From NCBI RefSeq assembly GCF_000296815.2, contig NZ_CAIT01000009.1:1054001-1118000 (forward strand): a stretch of DNA of 64,000 nt, given 5' to 3'. Source of the stretch: Fibrisoma limi BUZ 3. GTDB taxonomy: Bacteria; Bacteroidota; Bacteroidia; Cytophagales; Spirosomataceae. A program made the translations under genes and the position numbers. Below the pieces are notes generated by a model that was not told where the DNA came from, searched no databases, and saw nothing but the letters and a program-made list of their open reading frames with translations. This document shows positions 7,480 through 16,343 of this stretch, in pieces (the first letter of the stretch is position 1; each line of letters starts with the position of its first letter).

Positions 7480-9687
7480 ATGAATATAGCTACGCTTCTC
7501 CGACTACTCAAACGAAATTTGATCTGGCTGGTGGCTCTGCCGCTTGTTACGGCTATTACCGTATACCTGCTCACGACAGATATGTCGGGGCAGTATGAAT
7601 CGAGTGCTACGCTGTACACCGGACTGGCATCGGGCTATTCGATCCGAAGCGATGAACGCGGTAAAGTCGACTTTTACGCGGTTGCCAACTCCCTTGATAA
7701 CATCGTAACAACGCTTGAATCGCCTAAGACAGCCGCTAAAGTAGGGCGTCGGTTGCTGGCTCGCCACCTGTTGCTGAAGAAGCCAGACCCCGCCGTATTG
7801 GGGGAGAAAGGGTTCAAAGCACTTCAGGAGACAGTTAGCGACAGCGTACGGATGCTGGTTGTAGTGCCCGGATCGGAGGATTCAACAGCCGCCCGCATCG
7901 ATCAGTTGATGAGCCGGCCCGGCGTAAATGGCCTTACCGACCTACTGTCGTCGGCTAGCTCTCGCTACTCGTCCGACGGTATTAGCGAAAACTTGATTGC
8001 CAAGCGGGAGAATATGAGCGATATCATCTCGCTGAAATACAAAGCCGATGATCCGGCCGTGACCCAGCAGACCCTGAATCTGATTCTCGACGTGTTTGCG
8101 GATCGGTACATGGACAACAAAACGGCTGAAACCCGGTCGGTCGTTCGCTTCTACGAAAACAAAACCCGCGAGGCTGCCGGTAAATTGCAGGCTGCTGAAT
8201 CCCAGTTGCAAAGCTTTGGTGCCGGTAATGACATCATTAATTTCGATGAGCAGGCTCGTACCACTGCGTCTGGTCGCAGCCAGTTAGAAATGGAATATCA
8301 GCGGGAGTTGATGAACAACCGGGCGGCCAGAGCTGGTGTCGCTACGCTGGAAAAGCGCATGAAAGAACGCGCTAACTACTTGACGACCAGTAGCGAGTTA
8401 CGGGCTAAGCGGGACGAACTGGCGGCTGCTCAGGTTCAATTGGCCAACGCCGAGGTAATGGGTCGCGATGCTAAAACGCTCGACGCGCTGCGTAATCGGG
8501 TTACCCGCCTGACGGCCGATGTGCAGGCTGTGGTTCAGAAATATTATGGTGAAGGCAACTCGTCGGATGCAATGCCGCAGGAGTCCCTCACGAACGAATG
8601 GCTCGCTAAAGTACTGGCCTTTGATGAATCGACTGCCCGGCTGGAAGTATTTGAAAAGCGGCTTCGCGAATACGACGCATCCTTTAAAAAACTGGCTCCA
8701 CTGGGTCCGCAATTAACTCATCTGTCGCGTGAGGTACAAGTGGCAGAAGAAGAGTACAAAGCCGTCCTGAATGGTCTGAACAAGGCGAAGCTGGAGCAGA
8801 AGAGCGTTGAAATGGCCAGCCCGATCAACTCCATTGATCGTCCGGATTTCCCGCAGAAAGCCTCAAACGTTACCCGTTGGCTGATCATTGCCGGTTCGTT
8901 CGTAGTGATGCTGTTCCTTGGCATTTTCGTACTCGCGCTCCGTACCTGGATGAACAACCGCCTGCAGAATCCGAGCCGGGCCGAGCAGATTACCGGCCTG
9001 TCGCTGGCAGCTGCTTTCCCGCTCATTCAGGGTCGGTTTGTTAACAGGTTGAAGTCGGTGAAACATTCGATGGTTGAACAGCTCCGTAGTGCCATTGTGG
9101 TCGAACTGAGCCAGCAGAGCCGGCCTCAGCCGTATCTTATCACAATTCTGAGCACCCGGCCGGCACAAGGAAAAACCTGGGTTGGCACGGCGCTGAGCGC
9201 CAAGTTTGCAGCAGCCGGCCATCGGGTTGCCTACCTGTATCCCGAAACCAGTGTACTGGCGTCCGATGAAACAGCCTCAGCCGGCTTGTCGCGGGTTCAG
9301 GCCATCAGCTACCCGGTTCAGGATGATTTTGTTGACACCCAACGAGCCGAGGTTCTCTTCGACGGACAGACGGACCCGCTACCAACCGACTACGATTATA
9401 TCTTCCTCGAACTGCCGAGCCTGATGGAAACAGCCATTCCGGCCCACCTCGCGGCTCAAAGCAGTGTGTCGCTGGTCGTTGTAGACGCGCAGGCGGTCTG
9501 GACAAAAACGGATCAGTCGCTGGCTGACCTGTATCGCCGGGCTTCGCAACGGGGTTGCGTGCTGGGCGTCCTGAACCGCGTAGACATGGTGCTGATGGAC
9601 GCTCTGCCGCAGACGGAAACCAGTGTTCAACGGCTGGCCCTCCCGGCCTCTACGACACCATCAACGGCCGTAGTCAAGTCGGTGTAA
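7480..9687 (+). CDS. GumC/Wzz-type polysaccharide co-polymerase with degenerate BY-kinase domain
   Basis: A 735-residue inner-membrane protein. Two membrane helices (about 14-31 and 467-487) bracket a large periplasmic region rich in coiled coil (220-350 and 380-440), the architecture of class 2 polysaccharide co-polymerases that set chain length. The C-terminal cytoplasmic domain has the P-loop fold of bacterial tyrosine kinases (CpsD/CapB) but is eroded. The P-loop reads STRPAQGKT (GKT 564-566), the Walker A' DxD is replaced (AYLYPET), the Walker B Asp is Glu644 (FLELPS), and there is no tyrosine-rich tail. It is probably a co-polymerase with little or no kinase activity, perhaps still nucleotide-binding. 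Only 6 bp separate it from the flippase gene. Confidence 0.85.
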   Translation: MNIATLLRLLKRNLIWLVALPLVTAITVYLLTTDMSGQYESSATLYTGLASGYSIRSDERGKVDFYAVANSLDNIVTTLESPKTAAKVGRRLLARHLLLKKPDPAVLGEKGFKALQETVSDSVRMLVVVPGSEDSTAARIDQLMSRPGVNGLTDLLSSASSRYSSDGISENLIAKRENMSDIISLKYKADDPAVTQQTLNLILDVFADRYMDNKTAETRSVVRFYENKTREAAGKLQAAESQLQSFGAGNDIINFDEQARTTASGRSQLEMEYQRELMNNRAARAGVATLEKRMKERANYLTTSSELRAKRDELAAAQVQLANAEVMGRDAKTLDALRNRVTRLTADVQAVVQKYYGEGNSSDAMPQESLTNEWLAKVLAFDESTARLEVFEKRLREYDASFKKLAPLGPQLTHLSREVQVAEEEYKAVLNGLNKAKLEQKSVEMASPINSIDRPDFPQKASNVTRWLIIAGSFVVMLFLGIFVLALRTWMNNRLQNPSRAEQITGLSLAAAFPLIQGRFVNRLKSVKHSMVEQLRSAIVVELSQQSRPQPYLITILSTRPAQGKTWVGTALSAKFAAAGHRVAYLYPETSVLASDETASAGLSRVQAISYPVQDDFVDTQRAEVLFDGQTDPLPTDYDYIFLELPSLMETAIPAHLAAQSSVSLVVVDAQAVWTKTDQSLADLYRRASQRGCVLGVLNRVDMVLMDALPQTETSVQRLALPASTTPSTAVVKSV

Positions 9688-9693
9688 GCGCTC

Positions 9694-11079
9694 ATGCAGC
9701 TTTCTGTCAAACGCCTGAGCCAGCTTCTTCGAAGTAATGCGGTGATTTCGCTGATGGGCAATGGCGCATCGGCCGTACTGGGGTTCGTCATGCTCGGTGT
9801 GCTGACCCGCATTATGCCCAAGGATGAATTGGGACGTTGGTTGCTGTTTCTGACGTATTTTACGCTCTTCGATGTGGTTCGTAACGGCTTCGTGCTTAAC
9901 GGATTTATCCGGCACGCAGCGTCTGAACATACGAATGCACCTGTATTCAGACGGTGGGTAGGAGCTGCCTGGCAACTAAGCGCCCTACTCACCGGCTCTA
10001 TCGCTCTGTTTATCCTGGGACTGGCCGTATTTGTTCCACTAATCGCTCAGTCAGGTCTGGTTCCAGCCGACTGGTTCAGTGATTCAGGTACCTCGTCCGA
10101 CGGCTTTGGCTGGTTCCTGACGCTCATGCTTGTGTCGATGCCCGCGTCGCACAGCATGTGGTTCTGGCACGCTCAGTCTCGATTTACACCGATCCAGATC
10201 ATACGACCGGGTATTCAAGCCTTACAGTTAATCCTGATCGGCATTGGCTGGGCAAAGTATGGTCAACTGAGCAGTACGTGGCTTTACCAGTCGTATGCTC
10301 TGGCTTACGGCAGTGTGAGTGTCGGCGTGGTACTGTTTGGTGGAAGTCGGCTACGGGACGTCAGGCGGGGAACACGGACAGAACGGCGAGCCCTGTTTGA
10401 CTTTGGCAAGTTCAGTACAGGTACGCTATTGCTGTCGAACCTGTTGCGGAGTTCCAGTACGTTTCTGATCAGTGCCTTCCTGGGGCCGGCTGCTGTTACA
10501 GTCTACACCCTGCCCCAGCGGTTGCTGGAATTAGTGGAGATGCCAACACGCAGCATAGTGATTACGGCCATCCCTCAGCTTGTCGCTCTGCATCAACAAC
10601 AAAAGGTTGGGCGATTTGCCGACGAATTTCACCGGTATGCCGGTCAGCTATGGATTGCCTTATTACCCGTAGCGGTTGGCGGTTTCATTTTTGCCGAGCC
10701 GCTGGTAACGCTGCTGGGTGGGTCTGGCTATGAGGACAGTGTGCTGGTACTTCGCTTTTTTATGATTTATGCAGCCTTATTGCCCCTGGAGCGGTATTCC
10801 GGCGTAGGACTTGATGCGTTAGGTTTACCAAACCGAAACCTGCAGAAAGTCATCATCATGTTGCTGGTCAACGTCGTCGGCACCGTCATCGCGCTGTATC
10901 TATTCAAATCTGTGGCAAGTGTAGCGTTTGTTTCCATTGCCACCTTCCTGTCGGGACTGTTGCTGGGCTTCCGGATGATGAAGCCTTACGCAGCCGTCTC
11001 GCTGCCGACCACAATACGTGTCGGCTGGCAGCAGGGGAGCTATTTATTAAACCGCGTTCGTCATGAGTTTGCTCGCTGA
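9694..11079 (+). CDS. Lipid-linked oligosaccharide flippase (Wzx-like)
   Basis: A 461-residue integral membrane protein with about 12-14 predicted hydrophobic helices across its full length and the features of the polysaccharide biosynthesis / MATE-MVF flippase superfamily: an N-terminal SNAVISLMGNGASAVLGFVML segment, a central TYTLPQRLLELVEMPTR loop, and VAFVSIATFLSGLLLG near the end. It would move undecaprenyl-linked repeat units from the cytoplasmic to the periplasmic face of the inner membrane, supplying the polymerase encoded next. It overlaps that gene by 17 bp, so the two are probably translationally coupled. Confidence 0.85.
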   Translation: MQLSVKRLSQLLRSNAVISLMGNGASAVLGFVMLGVLTRIMPKDELGRWLLFLTYFTLFDVVRNGFVLNGFIRHAASEHTNAPVFRRWVGAAWQLSALLTGSIALFILGLAVFVPLIAQSGLVPADWFSDSGTSSDGFGWFLTLMLVSMPASHSMWFWHAQSRFTPIQIIRPGIQALQLILIGIGWAKYGQLSSTWLYQSYALAYGSVSVGVVLFGGSRLRDVRRGTRTERRALFDFGKFSTGTLLLSNLLRSSSTFLISAFLGPAAVTVYTLPQRLLELVEMPTRSIVITAIPQLVALHQQQKVGRFADEFHRYAGQLWIALLPVAVGGFIFAEPLVTLLGGSGYEDSVLVLRFFMIYAALLPLERYSGVGLDALGLPNRNLQKVIIMLLVNVVGTVIALYLFKSVASVAFVSIATFLSGLLLGFRMMKPYAAVSLPTTIRVGWQQGSYLLNRVRHEFAR

Positions 11080-12532
11080 ATCCATTCCCGCCCCCAATGC
11101 CCGCGACATAAAATGGGCCGTTATTGGTACTGCTGCTGCCATTGGCATTGGGGCATTTATTGCCGTTGGCAAGCTACTCGCCCTGGCGGCTTTGATTGGT
11201 ATACCGATTCTCATCGGCCTGGCCGCTATCTGCCTGACCCGCCCTCTGGCCGGTTTGATGATTTATTTCAACATCAATTTTTTTATCCTTGGTCTCGGTC
11301 GTTTCCTGCCCGATGCGCCCTACGGTCTCTTGATTGACCTGATGCTGGTGCTTATTTTCATGGGTATCTTTTTCACGATCAAGCGAACGGGCGAACAACG
11401 GCTCCGGAATCCGATTTTTTACCTGGTCTTAGCCTGGTTCATGTACACAGTGCTGTTGTTTTTCAACCCGCTGTCACAGAGCCAAGTGGTGTGGTTTTTT
11501 GCTATTCGGGGGCTGTCTCTGTACTGGCTGCTGGTTGTTATAGCCGGTTTCCTGCTGCTGGATAACCCCAAACACCTGTACTGGCTCGTTACGTGCTGGC
11601 TTGTCTGGTCCCTGCTGGGCGCCTTGTGGAGTTTTAAGCAGTACTACATCGGCCTGACCCCGGGCGAACAGCAGTGGCTGGCCGAGGGGGGAGCCAAAAC
11701 GCACCTACTCTTCGGTAAGCAATTCCGGGCTTTCTCGTTCTATTCCGATGCAGGCCAGTTCGGGGCCGATATGGCCCATGCCGCCCTATTCTGTGGCATC
11801 ATGGTCATTGAGTCCAAAAACTTTGCCCGGCGGTTGCTATTTGCTGTACTGGCTGGGGTGTATTTCTGGGGGTTTGCCGTAGCCGGTACACGCGGTCCTT
11901 TGTTTATCTTCTTCGCCGGTCTACCGTTGTATTTTATCATCAAGCGGAACATCCCACTGATCATTGTCGGTTTTCTGGCGCTTGGTCTGGCTTTCTCGGT
12001 CTTGAAGTTTACTCGCGTTGGCCAGGGAAACTACCAGGTTCTTCGTATGCGTAGTGCGTTGAACATGGAGGATAAATCCCTGCAGGTACGTATTGTGAAC
12101 CAGCTAATCCTGATGGAATATTTAAAAGATAAACCATTTGGCGGGGGCGTTGGGTCCGGAGGTGACTGGGGGCGTCGTTTTTCACCCGACTCGTTTTTGG
12201 GTCACGTAGCACTCGATAGTTGGTTCGTGAAAATCTGGGTGGAAGGCGGTGTAGTAGGTCTCATTTTCCATTTACTCTCGCTGATTGCCATTTGCATAAT
12301 CGGCTTTAGGAATGTAAGCAGGCTTCGAAATCCGCTCTTTAAATCCACAATGATTGGGATTTATTGCGGCTTTGTTGGCATTCTGGTTGCGAGTTACGGA
12401 AACCAGCTCTTTGGCCAGCACCCAATCGATGCAGAAATGTATTTGACAATGGTCTTTTTTGCCATCTGTCCGAAGTTAGATAAAATGTTGCCAGGTCCGG
12501 AACTGGAACAGCCCCGTTTTTCTCTCTTTTGA
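11063..12532 (+). CDS. O-antigen ligase/polymerase family membrane protein (Wzy-like)
   Basis: A 489-residue protein with about a dozen membrane helices and the large periplasmic loop typical of the Wzy/WaaL family, here around residues 310-400. That loop holds the recognisable pattern GGGVGSGGDWG and SFLGHVALDSWFVKIWVEGG; the preceding helix contains AGTRGPLFIFF, the conserved RG/R motif used to bind the lipid-linked substrate. The most likely role is polymerising repeat units at the periplasmic face, given the flippase before it and the co-polymerase two genes upstream. Transfer to another acceptor cannot be excluded. Confidence 0.82.
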   Translation: MSLLAESIPAPNARDIKWAVIGTAAAIGIGAFIAVGKLLALAALIGIPILIGLAAICLTRPLAGLMIYFNINFFILGLGRFLPDAPYGLLIDLMLVLIFMGIFFTIKRTGEQRLRNPIFYLVLAWFMYTVLLFFNPLSQSQVVWFFAIRGLSLYWLLVVIAGFLLLDNPKHLYWLVTCWLVWSLLGALWSFKQYYIGLTPGEQQWLAEGGAKTHLLFGKQFRAFSFYSDAGQFGADMAHAALFCGIMVIESKNFARRLLFAVLAGVYFWGFAVAGTRGPLFIFFAGLPLYFIIKRNIPLIIVGFLALGLAFSVLKFTRVGQGNYQVLRMRSALNMEDKSLQVRIVNQLILMEYLKDKPFGGGVGSGGDWGRRFSPDSFLGHVALDSWFVKIWVEGGVVGLIFHLLSLIAICIIGFRNVSRLRNPLFKSTMIGIYCGFVGILVASYGNQLFGQHPIDAEMYLTMVFFAICPKLDKMLPGPELEQPRFSLF

Positions 12533-12562
12533 GAAATCTCCGCACACTCATCTACCACTACC

Positions 12563-13795
12563 ATGTTCGACTTAACCATTAACCACCCGTTCTTAGTACT
12601 CTTCACATTGTATCTGTTATTCAATGTGTGTTATCTGACAGTATATGCATGGGCGGGTGCGCTGAAACGCCGTCCGAAAAGGTTGCCGGAACCAGTCGCT
12701 ACATTCCGGAAAATTGCGGTGTTGATGCCGGCGTACCGGGAAGACGCCGTTATTGTCGATTCGGTTATGGCCAATCTGCGTCAGGCGTATCCGGCCGATC
12801 GGTTCGACATTGTTGTGCTGGCCGACTCGCTGCAGCCCGCTACCGTGGCAACCCTGCGTAGCTTGCCCATTAAAGTGGTGGAGGTGGATTTTGACGTATC
12901 CAGCATCGTAAAATCAGTCAACGCGGGCATTGCGGCCCTAGCCGACACCCCGTATGATATTGCGGTGATGGCAGATGCCGACAACCACATGGCAAGCGAC
13001 TTTCTGAGCCGCATCAATGCTGCCTTCGAGCAGGGCTGGCGGGTTGTGCAGGGTCACCGCACGGCCAAGAACACCAACACACCGGTGGCTATCCTGGATG
13101 CCGTCAGTGAGGAGATCAACAACCACATCTTCCGCAAGGGCCACCGGGCGCTGGGCCTATCGTCGGCCCTGATTGGTTCGGGTATGGCCTTTGAGTACAG
13201 CCTCCTCGAAGACCTGATGGCACAGTCAAACGCGTTAGGTGGTTTCGACAAGGAGCTTGAGATGCGTATTCTTATGAACAAAATTAAGGTCGAATACCTT
13301 GAGGACGTGTATATTTATGACGAGAAAGTGCAGACCGGCCATGTCTTTGAGAACCAGCGTACGCGCTGGATAGCCGCCCAGCTCCGTTACCTTCGGCTCG
13401 AACTTCGCTCCGGTATAACCGAATTGTTTCGGGGGAATATCGACTACGCCGACAAGGTTTTCCAGACGATGCTCCTGCCACGTCTTCTACTGCTGGGAGT
13501 ACTTGTGTGGTGTACTATCGTTTCGGTGCTCGTTAGTCAGTCGCTTTGGTTCTGGATTTTTAGTGTTCAGCTCGTTACCTTGCTTGTCACACTCTACATA
13601 TCCATCCCGGCTTCGCTTCGGCTACTCGTTAGCTGGCGAGAATTGATGCAGCTTCCGATTTTGTTTGTTCGTTACATTCGGTCAATTGCCCGGTACAGAA
13701 GAGCCCGTAACCGCTTTCTGCATACGCCCCACGGAACAGTTCCCCTGACGGCCGGCAATGGATCATTTGTTTCCAAAAGTTCACCCGTTAATTAA
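12563..13795 (+). CDS. Membrane glycosyltransferase family 2, tandem copy 1
   Basis: A 410-residue processive-type GT2 enzyme: an N-terminal membrane helix (about 8-27), a GT-A catalytic domain starting at KIAVLMPAYRED, a DAD metal-binding motif (MADADNHM), and a QRTRW motif of the QxxRW type. It ends in two or more C-terminal membrane helices. Proteins of this build transfer sugars from UDP-donors at the inner membrane. It is followed by a second, closely related copy, and 230 bp of its catalytic core (12977-13206) are almost identical in DNA to that copy while the flanks are clearly diverged. It starts 30 bp after the polymerase gene and belongs to the same operon. Confidence 0.88.
   Translation: MFDLTINHPFLVLFTLYLLFNVCYLTVYAWAGALKRRPKRLPEPVATFRKIAVLMPAYREDAVIVDSVMANLRQAYPADRFDIVVLADSLQPATVATLRSLPIKVVEVDFDVSSIVKSVNAGIAALADTPYDIAVMADADNHMASDFLSRINAAFEQGWRVVQGHRTAKNTNTPVAILDAVSEEINNHIFRKGHRALGLSSALIGSGMAFEYSLLEDLMAQSNALGGFDKELEMRILMNKIKVEYLEDVYIYDEKVQTGHVFENQRTRWIAAQLRYLRLELRSGITELFRGNIDYADKVFQTMLLPRLLLLGVLVWCTIVSVLVSQSLWFWIFSVQLVTLLVTLYISIPASLRLLVSWRELMQLPILFVRYIRSIARYRRARNRFLHTPHGTVPLTAGNGSFVSKSSPVN
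12977..13206 (+). repeat. Gene-conversion tract, copy A
   Basis: These 230 bp match 14235-14464 (offset 1258) with a single mismatch, A at 13159 against G at 14417. The tract starts inside the DAD motif codons and ends in the codons for YSLL. Identity drops sharply at both borders, then returns in two exact blocks of about 35 bp around GGFDKELEMRIL and DYADKVFQTMLL. Confidence 0.93.
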
Positions 13796-13826
13796 CTCAC
13801 GTTATATTTCGTTTACTGACAATTGT

Positions 13827-15020
13827 ATGGCTACTTTCACTTTTCTGTTGGCTTGGGTTATTTATGGTTACACGGCAATCATCACCGTTTACCTGTCGGT
13901 GTATGCCATTGCCGGGTGGTTACGCCGGAGCCGGTCAGCAACTCCTTCTGTTGCTCCCACTACGCTCCGACGAATGGCTGTGTTGATTCCCGCCTATCGT
14001 GAAGATGCTGTCATTATTGAATCCGCCAGAACAAACCTGCGTCAACAATACCCATCCGATCGTTTCGACGTTGTTGTGATTGCAGACTCATTGCAACCCG
14101 ATACAATAGCAACCCTACGCTCGCTGCCCATTAAGGTGGTACCTGTTTCGTTTGACGTATCGACCAAAGCAAAGGCCCTCAACGCGGCCCTGGAGCAACT
14201 ACCGGGATCCTACGATGTTGCGGTTATTCTGGACGCCGACAACCACATGGCAAGCGACTTTCTGAGCCGCATCAATGCTGCCTTCGAGCAGGGCTGGCGG
14301 GTTGTGCAGGGTCACCGCACGGCCAAGAACACCAACACACCGGTGGCTATCCTGGATGCCGTCAGTGAGGAGATCAACAACCACATCTTCCGCAAGGGCC
14401 ACCGGGCGCTGGGCCTGTCGTCGGCCCTGATTGGTTCGGGTATGGCCTTTGAGTACAGCCTCCTTAAAGACCTGATGCCTAAGGTCAAGGCGATGGGTGG
14501 TTTCGACAAGGAGCTTGAGATGCGTATTCTGAAGCAGAAGATTGGTGCCGAGTATCTCGAAGATGCTTACGTGTACGACGAAAAAGTGCAGTCGGGGGCG
14601 GTGTTTGAGAAGCAACGGACTCGCTGGATAGCTGCTCAGTTCCGTTACCTGAAGCTGAATGCCAAGCCCGGCTTTAAGGCGTTATTACAGGGGAATTTTG
14701 ACTACGCCGACAAGGTTTTCCAGACGATGCTCCTACCGCGCATTCTGTTACTGGGTGTACTGATGGTGGGCTTCCTGATTACCCTGTTAGTCTGGGGCGA
14801 CTTTCCGGTAGGCTGGTTTGTGCGGGTACAGCTCGTTCTACTGATGCTTACGTTCTACATCTCGGTACCGAGCAGCCTGAAATCGATGGTTGGTCTTACT
14901 GAATTAATGAAGCTGCCGGGCCTGTTTATCCGCTACCTGCGGTCAGTTGTAAATCATCGCCAGGCCCGGCATACCTTTATTCACACTCCTCACGGTACCG
15001 ATTCAAGCGCGGGTTCGTGA
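13827..15020 (+). CDS. Membrane glycosyltransferase family 2, tandem copy 2
   Basis: A 397-residue paralogue of the preceding GT2 with the same plan: N-terminal membrane helix (about 5-28), catalytic domain from MAVLIPAYREDA, DAD motif (ILDADNHM), QRTRW, and C-terminal membrane helices. I chose the ATG at 13827, 31 bp after the upstream stop, because it begins directly at the first membrane helix; an in-frame ATG at 13758 would overlap the previous gene and add a poorly hydrophobic leader. Outside the converted tract the two proteins differ substantially, so they may use different donors or acceptors. Its stop overlaps the convergent minus-strand GT2 gene by 31 bp. Confidence 0.88.
   Translation: MATFTFLLAWVIYGYTAIITVYLSVYAIAGWLRRSRSATPSVAPTTLRRMAVLIPAYREDAVIIESARTNLRQQYPSDRFDVVVIADSLQPDTIATLRSLPIKVVPVSFDVSTKAKALNAALEQLPGSYDVAVILDADNHMASDFLSRINAAFEQGWRVVQGHRTAKNTNTPVAILDAVSEEINNHIFRKGHRALGLSSALIGSGMAFEYSLLKDLMPKVKAMGGFDKELEMRILKQKIGAEYLEDAYVYDEKVQSGAVFEKQRTRWIAAQFRYLKLNAKPGFKALLQGNFDYADKVFQTMLLPRILLLGVLMVGFLITLLVWGDFPVGWFVRVQLVLLMLTFYISVPSSLKSMVGLTELMKLPGLFIRYLRSVVNHRQARHTFIHTPHGTDSSAGS
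14235..14464 (+). repeat. Gene-conversion tract, copy B
   Basis: The second copy of the 230-bp near-identical tract described at 12977-13206. The bases just outside (GGAC before; TAAAGA after) differ from copy A, which fixes the borders. Confidence 0.93.
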
Positions 15021-16222
15021 GTCGAATTTGGGAGATCGTCCGCCCGGCGGGCTTTCTCCCAAATACCATTATGGCCTCCACGGTGATACCGCACAAATCC
15101 CAGCAATACGCATACGTTCATAAACGTGAAATAAAAGGGCACGAACAATGCCTTGTTCCGAATGCGTCTGGCCTCCAGTTGATAACCGGCGTAAGCGGCC
15201 GTGTAAAACGTAATCTGACCGGCCAGCAGCAACCACCAGAACCAACCGCCGTCGATAGCCACAATCAGCGCGTTCAAAAGCACCAGAATAGGCAGGCAGA
15301 ATGGCGTAACGGCCCAGCGCATTGCCCGGTGCGATACGTACTGAAACGTCAGCCAACCGTGCTTAAACGGATTCAGCAAATCTGTCAGGCGGGCAATTGA
15401 TTGAAACCCTCCGGCTGCGATTCTTACTTTACGTTTCTGTTCTTCCGATACTGAGAACGACGGCCGCTCCATGGCGTAGGCTTCGGGTTCATAAACAACC
15501 CGGTATCCGCGCCCGGCCAGCCGTAGCGAAATCATGAAATCATCGAGCAGCGTATCGAACTCTACCGGTTCGTAGAGCGCCGTACGCATCGCAAAGAATT
15601 CGCCGGCCGCTCCAACAACCGTGTGTAGTTCCGTATCCAGTTTTTTCAGAAAGGATTCGTATCGCCAGTAAAGCCCCTCACCGGCACCAGCCGCAGCTTC
15701 ACTGTTATCAGTCATGATACGTTTTTCACCGGCAACGGCCGCCACTTCGGGGTCCTGAAAATGCCGGACGGTATTCCGAATAGCCTCCCGGTTCAGCACT
15801 GTATTGGCGTCGGTGTAGATTACGAGGGAGGTTTTAACCTGCTTCATGGCCCGGTTCATGGCTTCAATTTTTCCGAGTCGGTCGCCCCCCCCGATAACCT
15901 TCAGGTTTGGGTATTTGGTCTGTTCCTGCTGCAAGTACGCGATGGAGCCGTCGGTCGACCCTTCGGCCACAAACAATAGACTCAGTTTATCGGCAGGATA
16001 ATCGAGGGAAAGGCAGTTCGCCAGTTTGTCGGGCAGACACCCCATTTCGTTGTAGGCTGGTACAACCAGTGTTACGTCAGGCAGGTACGTCGTACGCCAG
16101 TTGGGCTCAGCGTGACCCTTACCCAGCCAACGGCGAATTTTTACAATAGCCCATACCAGTACCCCATAACCGAGGTAGGTGTAAACAGCCAGAAAAAGAA
16201 CTATCCAGAAAGCGATTTTCAT
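14990..16222 (-). CDS. Membrane glycosyltransferase family 2 (poly-N-acetylglucosamine-synthase-like)
   Basis: A 410-residue GT2 with an N-terminal membrane helix (about 3-22), a GT-A domain beginning TLVVPAYNEMG, a metal-binding YTDANTV motif, a GAAGEFFAMR segment with EFDTLLDDFMISLR, and three C-terminal membrane helices. This build resembles IcaA/PgaC-like synthases and many exopolysaccharide GT2 enzymes. The expected acceptor-site QxxRW is not obvious; the corresponding region reads RKVRIAAGGFQS. Transcribed leftwards as the last gene of the minus-strand half of the locus, overlapping the converging plus-strand GT2 by 31 bp. About 120 bp with no clear feature separate it from the upstream GT4 gene. 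Confidence 0.85.
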   Translation of the reverse strand: MKIAFWIVLFLAVYTYLGYGVLVWAIVKIRRWLGKGHAEPNWRTTYLPDVTLVVPAYNEMGCLPDKLANCLSLDYPADKLSLLFVAEGSTDGSIAYLQQEQTKYPNLKVIGGGDRLGKIEAMNRAMKQVKTSLVIYTDANTVLNREAIRNTVRHFQDPEVAAVAGEKRIMTDNSEAAAGAGEGLYWRYESFLKKLDTELHTVVGAAGEFFAMRTALYEPVEFDTLLDDFMISLRLAGRGYRVVYEPEAYAMERPSFSVSEEQKRKVRIAAGGFQSIARLTDLLNPFKHGWLTFQYVSHRAMRWAVTPFCLPILVLLNALIVAIDGGWFWWLLLAGQITFYTAAYAGYQLEARRIRNKALFVPFYFTFMNVCVLLGFVRYHRGGHNGIWEKARRADDLPNSTHEPALESVP

Positions 16223-16343
16223 AAGTTATTGAATGTCGGATAAACAAACCTTCTTTATACTCGACTGGGCAGCTTCTGGTCCGTAAGCGCCATGCCCCAA
16301 ACCAAAAACCGCCCAGCCTGACTTTACTTCTGTATGCACTACG

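Noticed and set aside
13758-13826. Earlier ATG for the second tandem GT2 gene
   Set aside because: It overlaps the preceding gene by 38 bp and adds a poorly hydrophobic leader; the ATG at 13827 begins directly at the membrane helix.
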